Assembly (NCBI GenBank): GCA_025927515.1
Contig: JAICLG010000116.1
Coordinates: forward strand, 1-8,981
Length of the DNA stretch: 8,981 bases
DNA from: Hyphomicrobium sp.
GTDB taxonomy: Bacteria > Pseudomonadota > Alphaproteobacteria > Rhizobiales > Hyphomicrobiaceae
Direction: 5' to 3'
Below, piece by piece: positions 1 to 6,183 of this stretch; the stretch's first letter is position 1, and each line of letters begins with the position of its first letter. The notes under the pieces were generated by a model. That model saw nothing but the letters and a program-made list of their open reading frames with translations, made no database searches and was not told the origin of the DNA. A program made the position numbers and the translations under genes.

Positions 1-450
1 GATCAGGAATGGATCGCCACGCTTCGGCGGCTGACGGACATGCGCAAGGACCTCTTGAAGCGGCTCGTCGTTGAGATCACGGAGACGGTCGCAATCGAAG
101 ATCTCGATCAGTCGATCAACTTCGTGGACACGCTCAAGGAGTTCGGATGCCGGGTCGCAATTGACGATTTCGGCGCCGGTTACACCTCGTTCAAGAACCT
201 GAAGCTGCTCAATGTCGACATGGTAAAAATCGACGGCGTTTTCGTGAAAAATCTCGCGAACGATGCCAGTGACCAGATCTTCATCAAGACGATGATCAAT
301 CTTGCTCATTCCTTCGGCATGGAAACCGTGGCCGAATGGGTCAGCGATGAACGGTCGGTCCGGCTTCTGACCGAAGCCGGGATCACTTACATGCAAGGGT
401 TCTATTACGGCATGCCGATCGACGCCGCGGCCTACGTTTCGAAAAGTTGA
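1..450 (+). CDS. EAL-domain protein, C-terminal part (partial; c-di-GMP phosphodiesterase type)
   Basis: The frame is open from base 1 to TGA at 448-450, giving 149 residues that form the second half of an EAL domain. EAL enzymes hydrolyse cyclic di-GMP to pGpG and lower the signal that favours biofilm and sessile life. Visible landmarks (fragment numbering) are E25 in VVEITET (metal-ligand Glu), D55-D56 in DDFGAGYTSF, K77 in VKIDG, E112 in AEWV and Q132 in QGFYYG. These acidic and Lys positions match the active-site set of the family, so activity is plausible. The signature EAL tripeptide and anything N-terminal to it (commonly GGDEF, PAS or membrane segments) lie outside the window. The usual AEGVE motif reads AEWVS here, so Gly is Trp and the second acid is Ser. 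The protein ends right after the domain. It converges on phaR with a 21-bp gap and no clear terminator. The domain call is firm; activity and sensory input cannot be judged. Confidence 0.93.
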   Translation, partial: DQEWIATLRRLTDMRKDLLKRLVVEITETVAIEDLDQSINFVDTLKEFGCRVAIDDFGAGYTSFKNLKLLNVDMVKIDGVFVKNLANDASDQIFIKTMINLAHSFGMETVAEWVSDERSVRLLTEAGITYMQGFYYGMPIDAAAYVSKS

Positions 451-471
451 GCCCGCAGCTCGACGAATATC

Positions 472-1128
472 TCAGGGCCGCGATTGCGACAGCTTCTCGA
501 TCTTCTGCTGCATGGCCGAAAGCTGAGACTTGAGTTCGTTCAACTCATCACGGCCTTCTGACGCCGTTCCGCCCGCGGCTGCTTGCGGCTGCTGTGACGC
601 CGGATCACCCGGTTTTCCGGTACCTCGTCCGCTCGCCGCCGTCCCGAACGATGCCCACATCGACATCGCCTGTTCGAACATCGCCATGTTCTGCCGGGCT
701 TGCTGTTGGTAGAACTCGAAAGCGGCGGCAGGATTTGAGAACGCCGAGGCAAATTGCTCACGGAAGCGAACCTGCTCTTTCGCCAAATGCTCGAGACTGA
801 ATTGCAGGTAGCTCGGGACCATCCGAGCGATACTGTCGTCGTAGAAGCGAATGAGCTGGCGCAGGAACGGAATGGGCAATAGAGCTTGCCCGCCTTCGCG
901 GCTTTCCTGCTCGACGATAATCTGGGTGAGAACCGCGTGCGTGAGGTCGTCGCCGTTCTTCGCATCGTAAACGACGAAATCACGATCGCCGCGGACCATC
1001 TTGGCGAGATCTTCGAGCGTGACGTACGTGCTCGTCTCGGTATTATAAAGGCGCCGGTTCGCGTATTTCTTGATAACGACGGCTTCGCGTTTCGGAGCCT
1101 GGGCCTGAGGTTCTGGATTGCTCAACAT
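472..1128 (-). CDS. phaR: Polyhydroxyalkanoate synthesis repressor PhaR
   Basis: PhaR binds DNA and PHB granules. In related bacteria it represses phasin genes, its own gene and sometimes pha biosynthesis genes until polymer accumulates and titrates it. The 218-residue protein has the N-terminal PHB/PHA accumulation regulator DNA-binding domain at about residues 16-78, with the hallmark IKKYANRRLYNTETSTYVTL. A PHB_acc segment follows at about 84-125 (LLPIPFLRQLIRFYDDSIARM), with another short related helix near 133-158. A Gly/Pro/Gln-rich stretch (about 165-192) leads into a C-terminal coiled-coil-like helix (193-216). The ATG at 1128 was chosen because residues before it (possible GTG at 1191) do not look like PhaR, and a purine-rich AAAAGAGAA lies about 10 nt upstream. 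The gene is divergent from phaAB, the usual context in alphaproteobacteria. Family assignment is strong; which promoters it controls here is inferred. Confidence 0.95.
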   Translation of the reverse strand: MLSNPEPQAQAPKREAVVIKKYANRRLYNTETSTYVTLEDLAKMVRGDRDFVVYDAKNGDDLTHAVLTQIIVEQESREGGQALLPIPFLRQLIRFYDDSIARMVPSYLQFSLEHLAKEQVRFREQFASAFSNPAAAFEFYQQQARQNMAMFEQAMSMWASFGTAASGRGTGKPGDPASQQPQAAAGGTASEGRDELNELKSQLSAMQQKIEKLSQSRP

Positions 1129-1168
1129 CGCGTTCGCGTTCTCTTTTCGACGGCTTTGGGCGCCTGTT

Positions 1169-1184
1169 GCTGCACTGCGGCAGC
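1169..1184. promoter_or_regulatory. Candidate PhaR operator (GCTGC-N6-GCAGC inverted repeat)
   Basis: The sequence GCTGC, six bases, GCAGC forms a perfect 5-bp inverted repeat, and its spacer contains another CTGC. It lies 41-56 bp upstream of the phaR start codon, where a repressor would block the phaR promoter. PhaR proteins of alphaproteobacteria are reported to recognise TGC/GCA-rich sites and to autoregulate, so this is a reasonable operator candidate. The assignment is inference; repeats this short also occur by chance in GC-rich DNA. Confidence 0.35.
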
Positions 1185-1387
1185 GTACCACATCGAAGGG
1201 CCTGCCCGCCAGACGTTTCTGTCACTCTTTTGGGCAGGGCCGATCCAGTGCGAGCGGGCAGTCTAGGCAACACGTCGCAATTGCTGAATTTGGCCGCACG
1301 CTGCAAAGTGTTTTCGTCCACGTTCTGACGCCGCAACGGTCCGGGGTAGCGCGGGACGCCTGACAGATATATGTAAAAACTGTGCCC

Positions 1388-1396
1388 AGGGAGGGG
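1388..1396 (+). promoter_or_regulatory. Strong Shine-Dalgarno of phaA
   Basis: AGGGAGGGG ends 6 nt before the ATG at 1403. It is much stronger than the ribosome sites of the neighbouring genes. It decides the phaA start in favour of 1403 over the in-frame GTG at 1382, which lies upstream of it. Confidence 0.8.
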
Positions 1397-1402
1397 CCGC
1401 TA

Positions 1403-2593
1403 ATGAGCCAGGATTCTTCGACAATTGTGATTGCGAGCGCGGCCCGGACACCCGTCGGTTCGTTCAACGGTTCGCTGGCGTCATTGCCGGCCTCGAAACT
1501 TGGCGAAATTGCGATTAAAGCAGCCCTGCAGCGGGCCAAAGTTCAGCCTGGAGACGTTTCCGAGGTGATCCTCGGCCAGGTGCTGACCGCCGCTCAGGGG
1601 CAGGGGCCGGCGCGACAAGCTTCCGTCGGCGCTGGAATTCCGGTCGACTCCCCGGCCTGGAGCGTCAATCAGATCTGCGGTTCGGGTCTTCGCGCGGTCG
1701 CCCTGGGCATGCAGCAAATCAAAGCGGGCGATGCAACTATCGTCGTCGCCGGCGGCCAGGAAAGCATGAGCCAGTCGACTCACGCCGCTCACATGCGCGA
1801 CGGCACAAAGATGGGTGACCTGAAGCTCGTCGATACGATGGTCAAGGACGGCCTCTGGGACGCCTTCAACAACTATCACATGGGCACGACGGCTGAGAAC
1901 GTCGCGCGCCAATGGCAGATCACGCGCGAGGAGCAGGACAAGTTCGCCGTTGCTTCGCAGAACAAAGCCGAGGCAGCCAGGAAGGCTGGCAAGTTCAAGG
2001 ACGAAATCACGCCGGTCACGATCAAGACCAAAAAGGGCGAGACCGTCGTCGATCAGGACGAGTACATCAAGGAAGGCGTGACGCTTGAGGGCGTCGCAAA
2101 GCTTCGCCCCGCTTTCGATCCGAAGGAAGGCACCGTCACCGCGGCTAACGCCTCCGGCATCAACGACGGCGCGGCAGTGGTCGTTCTTATGACGGCCGAA
2201 GAAGCCAAGAAGCGCGGGATCAAACCCCTCGCACGCATCGTCTCCTGGGCCACGACCGGCGTCGACCCGTCGATCATGGGTACGGGCCCGATCTCGGCAT
2301 CGAAGAAGGCTCTCGATAAAGCCGGCTGGTCCATCAAGGATCTCGACCTCATCGAAGCCAACGAAGCATTCGCGGCACAGGCGCTCGCCGTCAACAAAGG
2401 CCTCGGCTGGGATACGGAGAAGGTCAACGTCAACGGCGGCGCGATCGCCATCGGCCATCCGATCGGCGCGTCCGGTGCGCGCATTCTCAACACGCTTCTT
2501 TTTGAAATGCAGCGCCGGGATGCGAAGAAGGGTCTCGCGACCCTTTGCATCGGTGGCGGCATGGGCGTCGCCATGTGCGTCGCTCGTGACTAA
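1403..2593 (+). CDS. phaA: Acetyl-CoA C-acetyltransferase (beta-ketothiolase) PhaA
   Basis: This cytoplasmic biosynthetic thiolase condenses two acetyl-CoA to acetoacetyl-CoA plus CoA, the first step of PHB synthesis. The 396-residue length fits the family (about 390-395). The nucleophilic Cys is C92 in NQICGSGLRA, the NEAF motif is N320-F323, the catalytic His is H352 in the GHPIGASGAR motif, and the second catalytic Cys is C382 in LCIGGGMGVA. N- and C-terminal thiolase halves are both complete. The start at 1403 follows a strong Shine-Dalgarno and gives the expected N-terminus (MSQDSSTIVIASAARTPVGS). phaB follows 92 bp downstream on the same strand, so the two are probably co-transcribed. 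Thiolases of degradative type are similar, but the pairing with phaB and phaR makes the biosynthetic role by far the likeliest. Confidence 0.97.
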   Translation: MSQDSSTIVIASAARTPVGSFNGSLASLPASKLGEIAIKAALQRAKVQPGDVSEVILGQVLTAAQGQGPARQASVGAGIPVDSPAWSVNQICGSGLRAVALGMQQIKAGDATIVVAGGQESMSQSTHAAHMRDGTKMGDLKLVDTMVKDGLWDAFNNYHMGTTAENVARQWQITREEQDKFAVASQNKAEAARKAGKFKDEITPVTIKTKKGETVVDQDEYIKEGVTLEGVAKLRPAFDPKEGTVTAANASGINDGAAVVVLMTAEEAKKRGIKPLARIVSWATTGVDPSIMGTGPISASKKALDKAGWSIKDLDLIEANEAFAAQALAVNKGLGWDTEKVNVNGGAIAIGHPIGASGARILNTLLFEMQRRDAKKGLATLCIGGGMGVAMCVARD

Positions 2594-2606
2594 CGACAGG
2601 TCTCTC

Positions 2607-2637
2607 GCGCAGCCATGTCACAAAGACTTGGCTGCGC
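2607..2637 (+). other. RNA hairpin in the phaA-phaB spacer
   Basis: GCGCAGCCATGT (2607-2618) and ACTTGGCTGCGC (2626-2637) are complementary over 12 positions with a single mismatch, around a 7-nt loop. The hairpin starts 13 nt after the phaA stop and ends 48 nt before phaB. No T-run follows, so it is not a classical intrinsic terminator. It may stabilise the upstream message, be a processing site or slow polymerase, which would set the phaA:phaB ratio. The structure is read directly from the sequence; the role is inferred. Confidence 0.6.
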
Positions 2638-2685
2638 GCTTCATTCCACCAGCCAAATCCATATAAAAATTCAGGAGAAAACGTT

Positions 2686-3414
2686 ATGGCACGGGTCGCC
2701 CTCGTAACCGGAGGCACGCGCGGCATTGGTCACGCGATTTCGATTGCTTTGAAAAACAGCGGCTATCGGGTCGCCGCGAGCTACGCAGGAAACGACGCTG
2801 CTGCTCAATCGTTCCAGGCCGAGACGGGCATTCCGGTCTACAAGTTCGACGTTTCCAACTACGAAGCGACCGAGAAAGCCGTCCAGCAGATCGCCAAGGA
2901 CGTTGGTCCGATCGACGTGCTCGTCAACAATGCCGGTATCACGCGCGATACCATGTTCCACAAAATGACGAAGCAGCAGTGGGACGACGTGATTGGCACC
3001 AACCTCAACGGTCTTTTCAACGTGACCAGGCAGGTATGGGAAGGCATGCGGGCCCGCAAGTTCGGTCGCGTCATCAACATCTCGTCGATCAATGGCCAAA
3101 AAGGCCAGATGGGCCAAGTCAATTACTCGGCGTCGAAAGCCGGCGACATCGGCTTCACCAAGGCTTTGGCCCAGGAAGGTGCGCGCGCCGGTATTACGGT
3201 CAACGTTATTTGCCCCGGTTATATCGCAACCGAAATGGTGATGGCGGTTCCGAAGGACGTGCTGGAGAAGAACATCATTCCGCAGATTCCCGTCGGACGC
3301 CTGGGCGAGCCGAACGAAATCGCGCGCTGCGTCGTGTTTCTTGCTTCGGATGAAGCGGGCTTCATCACGGGCTCGACGCTGACGGCCAACGGCGGTCAGT
3401 ACCTCGCCGGCTGA
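2686..3414 (+). CDS. phaB: Acetoacetyl-CoA reductase PhaB
   Basis: This NADPH-dependent short-chain dehydrogenase reduces acetoacetyl-CoA to (R)-3-hydroxybutyryl-CoA, the monomer used by PHB synthase. The 242-residue length is typical for PhaB. The Rossmann motif TGGTRGIG is at residues 8-15 and NNAG at 81-84. The catalytic residues are N106, S134 (NISS), Y147 and K151 (YSASK). The segment INGQKGQMGQVNYSASKAGD (135-154) is close to known PhaB enzymes and helps separate it from FabG, which shares the fold. R12 and the basic start are consistent with NADPH preference. The ATG at 2686 has AGGAG at 2673-2677 with an 8-nt gap. It is the second gene of the probable phaAB operon, which ends in the terminator at 3442-3473. 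FabG is the alternative, but context favours PhaB. Confidence 0.95.
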   Translation: MARVALVTGGTRGIGHAISIALKNSGYRVAASYAGNDAAAQSFQAETGIPVYKFDVSNYEATEKAVQQIAKDVGPIDVLVNNAGITRDTMFHKMTKQQWDDVIGTNLNGLFNVTRQVWEGMRARKFGRVINISSINGQKGQMGQVNYSASKAGDIGFTKALAQEGARAGITVNVICPGYIATEMVMAVPKDVLEKNIIPQIPVGRLGEPNEIARCVVFLASDEAGFITGSTLTANGGQYLAG

Positions 3415-3441
3415 GCCGCACCAAAGCAAGCCGACCAATGC

Positions 3442-3473
3442 AAAATGGCCGCCCAACTGGAGCGGCCATTTTT
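3442..3473 (+). terminator. Intrinsic terminator after phaB (possibly bidirectional)
   Basis: AAAATGGCCGC (3442-3452) and GCGGCCATTTT (3462-3472) form a perfect 11-bp stem around a 9-nt loop, followed on the + strand by more T (TTTATTTT). It starts 27 nt after the phaB stop. The matching A-run on the left means the same structure could also end leftward transcripts of the NYN gene, whose stop lies 65 nt to the right. Confidence 0.9.
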
Positions 3474-3537
3474 ATTTTCGAAGTGATGGGAGAAATGACG
3501 AGGACGGCAGATCGTCCGCCATGCCTCGCGACGGTAC

Positions 3538-5517
3538 TTAACCTCTGAACCGCGATCTCACGATGCGCGGAAATTCTTCTTCTTCGCTCTGAGCCTGCGT
3601 GTAGGGGTTGTTGGCCGGGCGTTGCTCGTTCTCACGGCGTTGAACCATGTGCTGGCGGCTTTCGTCGAGATTCCACCACTGATCCGCTGCACGTTGCACC
3701 GGTCCGGAGGAGGGCTTGCTCGCCTGAGGCGCTGGCGCTGTCGATGGCGCTCCCCGGCCATAGGACAACGCGCGGGATGCCGACGCCGGCTGCGGCGCGG
3801 AGAACCAAGCTTCGATCAAATCAAGCTCGTCTGCCGAGAGGCTCAGGCCCTGGCTGCGGCAACGCGCGACGACGAAGTTGCGGAACCGGCTTGCGAAGAG
3901 TGTGGCCGACGTTCCCTGCTCAAACCACGGATCGCTTTCACTGACGACGTCGTAGATGAAGCGGAGATCGTCGCGCTTGATATCGAGGCCGAATTCACGT
4001 GCGCGCTGCGTGATGTTCACCAGCGTCTGAGCGCCTTGGAGGCCGTTCGCCGTGATCTCCTGCGCCATCACGTCGAAGAGCACACGATATTCGGCTGGCG
4101 CCAATGCCGGAGCCTGGCAGGCCTCGTGGATGCGAGCGATCGACTGTTGGATCTGCGTCGCCTGATCCGCATTCCGTCCCGACCCCGGCATGGGCGGCGG
4201 CGGCGCTTGCGCGATCGGGGTCCTCTGCATTTCGCGCGGCTGATCCGGTTGATAGCCGTTCTGCTGACCCGGCGTAGGCCCCGACGGCCGCTGCGACGAT
4301 AGCGGCTGACGAGGCGCTGGCGGCGCCATCGCTGGAGCGGGCTCCGAAACGCGTGAGGAAGCTATCGGGGGGGCAGGCGGCATCGAAGTTGCGTTCGAGG
4401 AAGGTGTATAGCGTTGCTGCGGAGCCGAGTGGAACGGGCTGGCCGTCGACTGTTGCGCAGGGGCCGATTGCTGCAGCGGCACGGATTGCTGCGCCGGCTT
4501 TTGCGCGCTTGAAAGCGGCCCGCGCGCGACAGGCTGTGCCTCGACCGGCGTTTCCAGTGAATGCTCCCGGCGGCGCGGCTCGGCCGCGGGAGGAGCAAGC
4601 TGTGGCGCGATCAAGCCCGACGCCGAGATGTGCCGGTTGCCATCGAATACCGTGTACGGCGCCGTATCGCTGAGATGAATGTCATCCGGCAGGTCGGCGA
4701 GCAGCAACTCCCGGAATGAACCATATCCACCCCAGTTCGTGCCGACGGTCTTGTCGCGTCCGACGACGCGAACGGCGCGATCGGCGAGCGTTTCGAGCGG
4801 CACAGCCTGCGGCGCACTGCGCACGAAATCGACGACCTCCGAGAGGATCGATTTGCGGGCCGCCTCGACGTCGATCACCGGAGTTGAAGTCTGCTCCGCA
4901 ATTTCCCGCGGGCTTTCGGCCGAAAGGACGCGAGTGCTCGTCAGCAGCGCGATGAGGCTCGACTCGCGGATTTCTCCGTCGCTGATCGCCGTGTACGGCT
5001 GTGCCGTATGATCGTTCGCGAAAACGATCGTGCGGCGCGCATGCGCGCGCAGGCGGTGGAGAACCGGCGTGAAATCCGCATCGCCGGACAGGATGACGAA
5101 CTCGTCGAAGAACGTGTCGTGGTTGAGGATGTCGCGGACGTCCATCACGATCCGAATATCGGCGGAATTCTTGAGTTGCGCGGTCAGCGGCGGGCAGTCG
5201 ATGACTTCGAATCCGGCACGCAGGAAATGATGCCTGATGAACGGAAACGAGTTCATGTCCGTGGAATTGTCGTGCGCATTACGACGGGGCACGGGGTTGC
5301 CGTAGCAGCGGTTCATTGCGATGCGCCGTTCCGTCGGCGCGAGATACGGCGATGTCGGCGTAATGAGCTCCCCGGAAACGATGCCTTGCAGCCAGACGCT
5401 GCTGTCCTTCGCGAAGCGCTTCGCGGCATCTTCATTTTTACGTTTTAGCGAAAGATAGATATTGTCGTAGTCGACAAATATCGTCGTTAGGACGGGTCCT
5501 GAGGACTCGCGTTTCAT
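3538..5517 (-). CDS. NYN-domain (PIN-like nuclease) protein with LOTUS/OST-HTH-like domain and long Pro/Gln-rich linker
   Basis: The 659-residue protein is probably a cytoplasmic RNA-acting enzyme. Residues 10-193 form a NYN domain of the PIN-like nuclease fold, with FVDYDN (D16, D18, N19), SADIRIVMD (D120, D126) and LSGDADFTP (D146, D148) supplying the acidic metal-binding pocket. Residues 222-293 resemble a LOTUS/OST-HTH RNA-binding winged helix (NWGGYGSFRELLL, then YTVFD). Residues 303-450 are a low-complexity Pro/Gln/Ser/Ala linker. Residues 453-573 form a helical domain I cannot assign; it could be related to OST-HTH-associated domains. A second low-complexity stretch and a Trp/Arg-rich tail (606-659) end the protein. 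The ATG at 5517 has GGGGG 9 nt upstream; an in-frame TTG at 5526 abuts that site and is rejected. It stands alone, convergent to phaB. The NYN call is strong, the LOTUS call moderate, and the substrate and biological role are unknown. Confidence 0.88.
   Translation of the reverse strand: MKRESSGPVLTTIFVDYDNIYLSLKRKNEDAAKRFAKDSSVWLQGIVSGELITPTSPYLAPTERRIAMNRCYGNPVPRRNAHDNSTDMNSFPFIRHHFLRAGFEVIDCPPLTAQLKNSADIRIVMDVRDILNHDTFFDEFVILSGDADFTPVLHRLRAHARRTIVFANDHTAQPYTAISDGEIRESSLIALLTSTRVLSAESPREIAEQTSTPVIDVEAARKSILSEVVDFVRSAPQAVPLETLADRAVRVVGRDKTVGTNWGGYGSFRELLLADLPDDIHLSDTAPYTVFDGNRHISASGLIAPQLAPPAAEPRRREHSLETPVEAQPVARGPLSSAQKPAQQSVPLQQSAPAQQSTASPFHSAPQQRYTPSSNATSMPPAPPIASSRVSEPAPAMAPPAPRQPLSSQRPSGPTPGQQNGYQPDQPREMQRTPIAQAPPPPMPGSGRNADQATQIQQSIARIHEACQAPALAPAEYRVLFDVMAQEITANGLQGAQTLVNITQRAREFGLDIKRDDLRFIYDVVSESDPWFEQGTSATLFASRFRNFVVARCRSQGLSLSADELDLIEAWFSAPQPASASRALSYGRGAPSTAPAPQASKPSSGPVQRAADQWWNLDESRQHMVQRRENEQRPANNPYTQAQSEEEEFPRIVRSRFRG
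4438..4491 (-). repeat. Three 18-bp units encoding a QQS-x-x-x hexapeptide repeat
   Basis: Within the NYN protein's linker, residues 343-360 read QQSVPL-QQSAPA-QQSTAS, three hexapeptide units on an 18-bp DNA period. This is a degenerate coding repeat in a disordered region. It could vary in copy number between strains, which is inference. Confidence 0.6.
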
Positions 5518-5727
5518 GGACTGCAACCCCCGTGTGAATCGGAACGTGATTCGAATGTCACTGTCGTCGAGTCTACATCCGCCAGCAAGGCGGCCGCGCT
5601 AAGCCACGAAGCAAAGAGGCAATTAACCCGTGGATGGAAGGCCATTGCGCCACGCGCATCGAATGCGAGTCTGGGGACGACGTGTGGATGACCGATGAAA
5701 GGCTTTGATCTGTTGCATCTTCGCCGC

Positions 5728-6162
5728 TCAATCGGCGGGCGAAAATCCCGGAGACGCCAGCGTAAACCCCGCGAATGTGAAACCGGGAGCCACCGTGCAG
5801 CCGACGAGAGTCCAAGCTCCAAGACTGCGCGCGCGTTGCCAATGGTCCTTGGGCACGATGGCCTGCGGACGTTCACCGGCCGCTAGATCGGAACCGAGAC
5901 GAACGGACGTAATCGGCCCTCCCGGCGGCGCCATTTCGAGCATCAACGGAGCGCCGGCATAGTGGTGCCAGCCTTCAACGGCATCGACGGCGTGCCAGTG
6001 CGATTGTTCGCCGGCCTTCAGCAGGAAATAGATGGCGGTCGAGGCGGCGCGCTCGCCGGTTGCCGACCTATCGCGGAACGTCTCGCGGAAATGCCCGCCT
6101 TCCGGATGCGGCGACAAATTCAAAAAGGCGATGACGTCGTCGGCGGAAAGATCCGGCTTCAT
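5728..6162 (-). CDS. DUF985 / Cupin_5 family protein
   Basis: The 144-residue protein is a full-length single-domain cupin of the DUF985 (Cupin_5) family. Diagnostic segments are HPEGGHFRET (19-28), the His-rich strand SHWHAVDAVEGWHHYAG (54-70), PKDHWQRAR (104-112) and the C-terminal WTLVGCTVAPGFTFAGFTLA (117-136). H55, H57 and nearby Glu/His residues could hold a metal, as in other cupins, but the family has no settled reaction that I can name. It starts at ATG 6162 with GAGGGG 5 nt upstream, and its start lies 21 bp after the gloB stop on the same strand, so co-transcription with gloB is likely. That hints at a role near sugar or carbonyl metabolism, which is only inference. No terminator with a T-run follows. 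Confidence 0.93.
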   Translation of the reverse strand: MKPDLSADDVIAFLNLSPHPEGGHFRETFRDRSATGERAASTAIYFLLKAGEQSHWHAVDAVEGWHHYAGAPLMLEMAPPGGPITSVRLGSDLAAGERPQAIVPKDHWQRARSLGAWTLVGCTVAPGFTFAGFTLASPGFSPAD

Positions 6163-6183
6163 GGTGGCCCCTCAGGCGCCGTG

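Larger units (their letters stand above)
1129..1402. promoter_or_regulatory. Divergent phaR / phaA control region
   Basis: This 274-bp gap lies between the phaR and phaA start codons and must hold the promoters for both directions. The phaR-proximal side carries a TGC/GCA-rich inverted repeat (1169-1184). The phaA-proximal side carries the 8-bp palindrome GCAATTGC (1277-1284) and a further GCA-N3-TGC element near 1296-1304. An A/T-rich stretch at 1366-1379 (gatatatgtaaaaa) is the most likely -10 area for phaA, but no good -35 box sits at the right distance, so I do not define a promoter. Open frames across the gap show no recognisable protein and are not called. Confidence 0.6.

Noticed and set aside
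449..461. GAGC-N5-GCTC mini-hairpin between the EAL gene and phaR
   Set aside because: The 4-bp stem has no T-run and is too weak to call a terminator.
1129..1191. N-terminal extension of PhaR to a GTG at 1191
   Set aside because: The added 21 residues do not resemble PhaR, and the extension would cover the candidate operator; the ATG at 1128 gives the normal N-terminus.
1481..2458. 325-codon open frame on the - strand opposite phaA
   Set aside because: It lies wholly inside phaA in antisense, has an Asp/Arg/Leu-heavy composition typical of GC-rich shadow frames and shows no family motif.
2662..2667. TATAAA as a separate phaB promoter -10 box
   Set aside because: It would start transcription inside the phaB Shine-Dalgarno site, and no -35 box is at the right distance.
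2671..3456. 261-codon open frame on the - strand opposite phaB
   Set aside because: It is antisense to a gene with a complete SDR catalytic set, crosses the phaB terminator stem and has no recognisable domain.
3622..4302. 226-codon open frame on the + strand opposite the NYN gene
   Set aside because: It is antisense to the linker and C-terminal domain of the NYN protein, rich in Arg, with no motif or ribosome site.
5518..5727. Possible small RNA or gene in the gap between the NYN gene and the cupin gene
   Set aside because: Only a short CGCAT-CGA-ATGCG hairpin (5655-5667) without a T-run and small inverted repeats near 5536-5560 are visible; no tRNA fold, terminator or credible small ORF was found.
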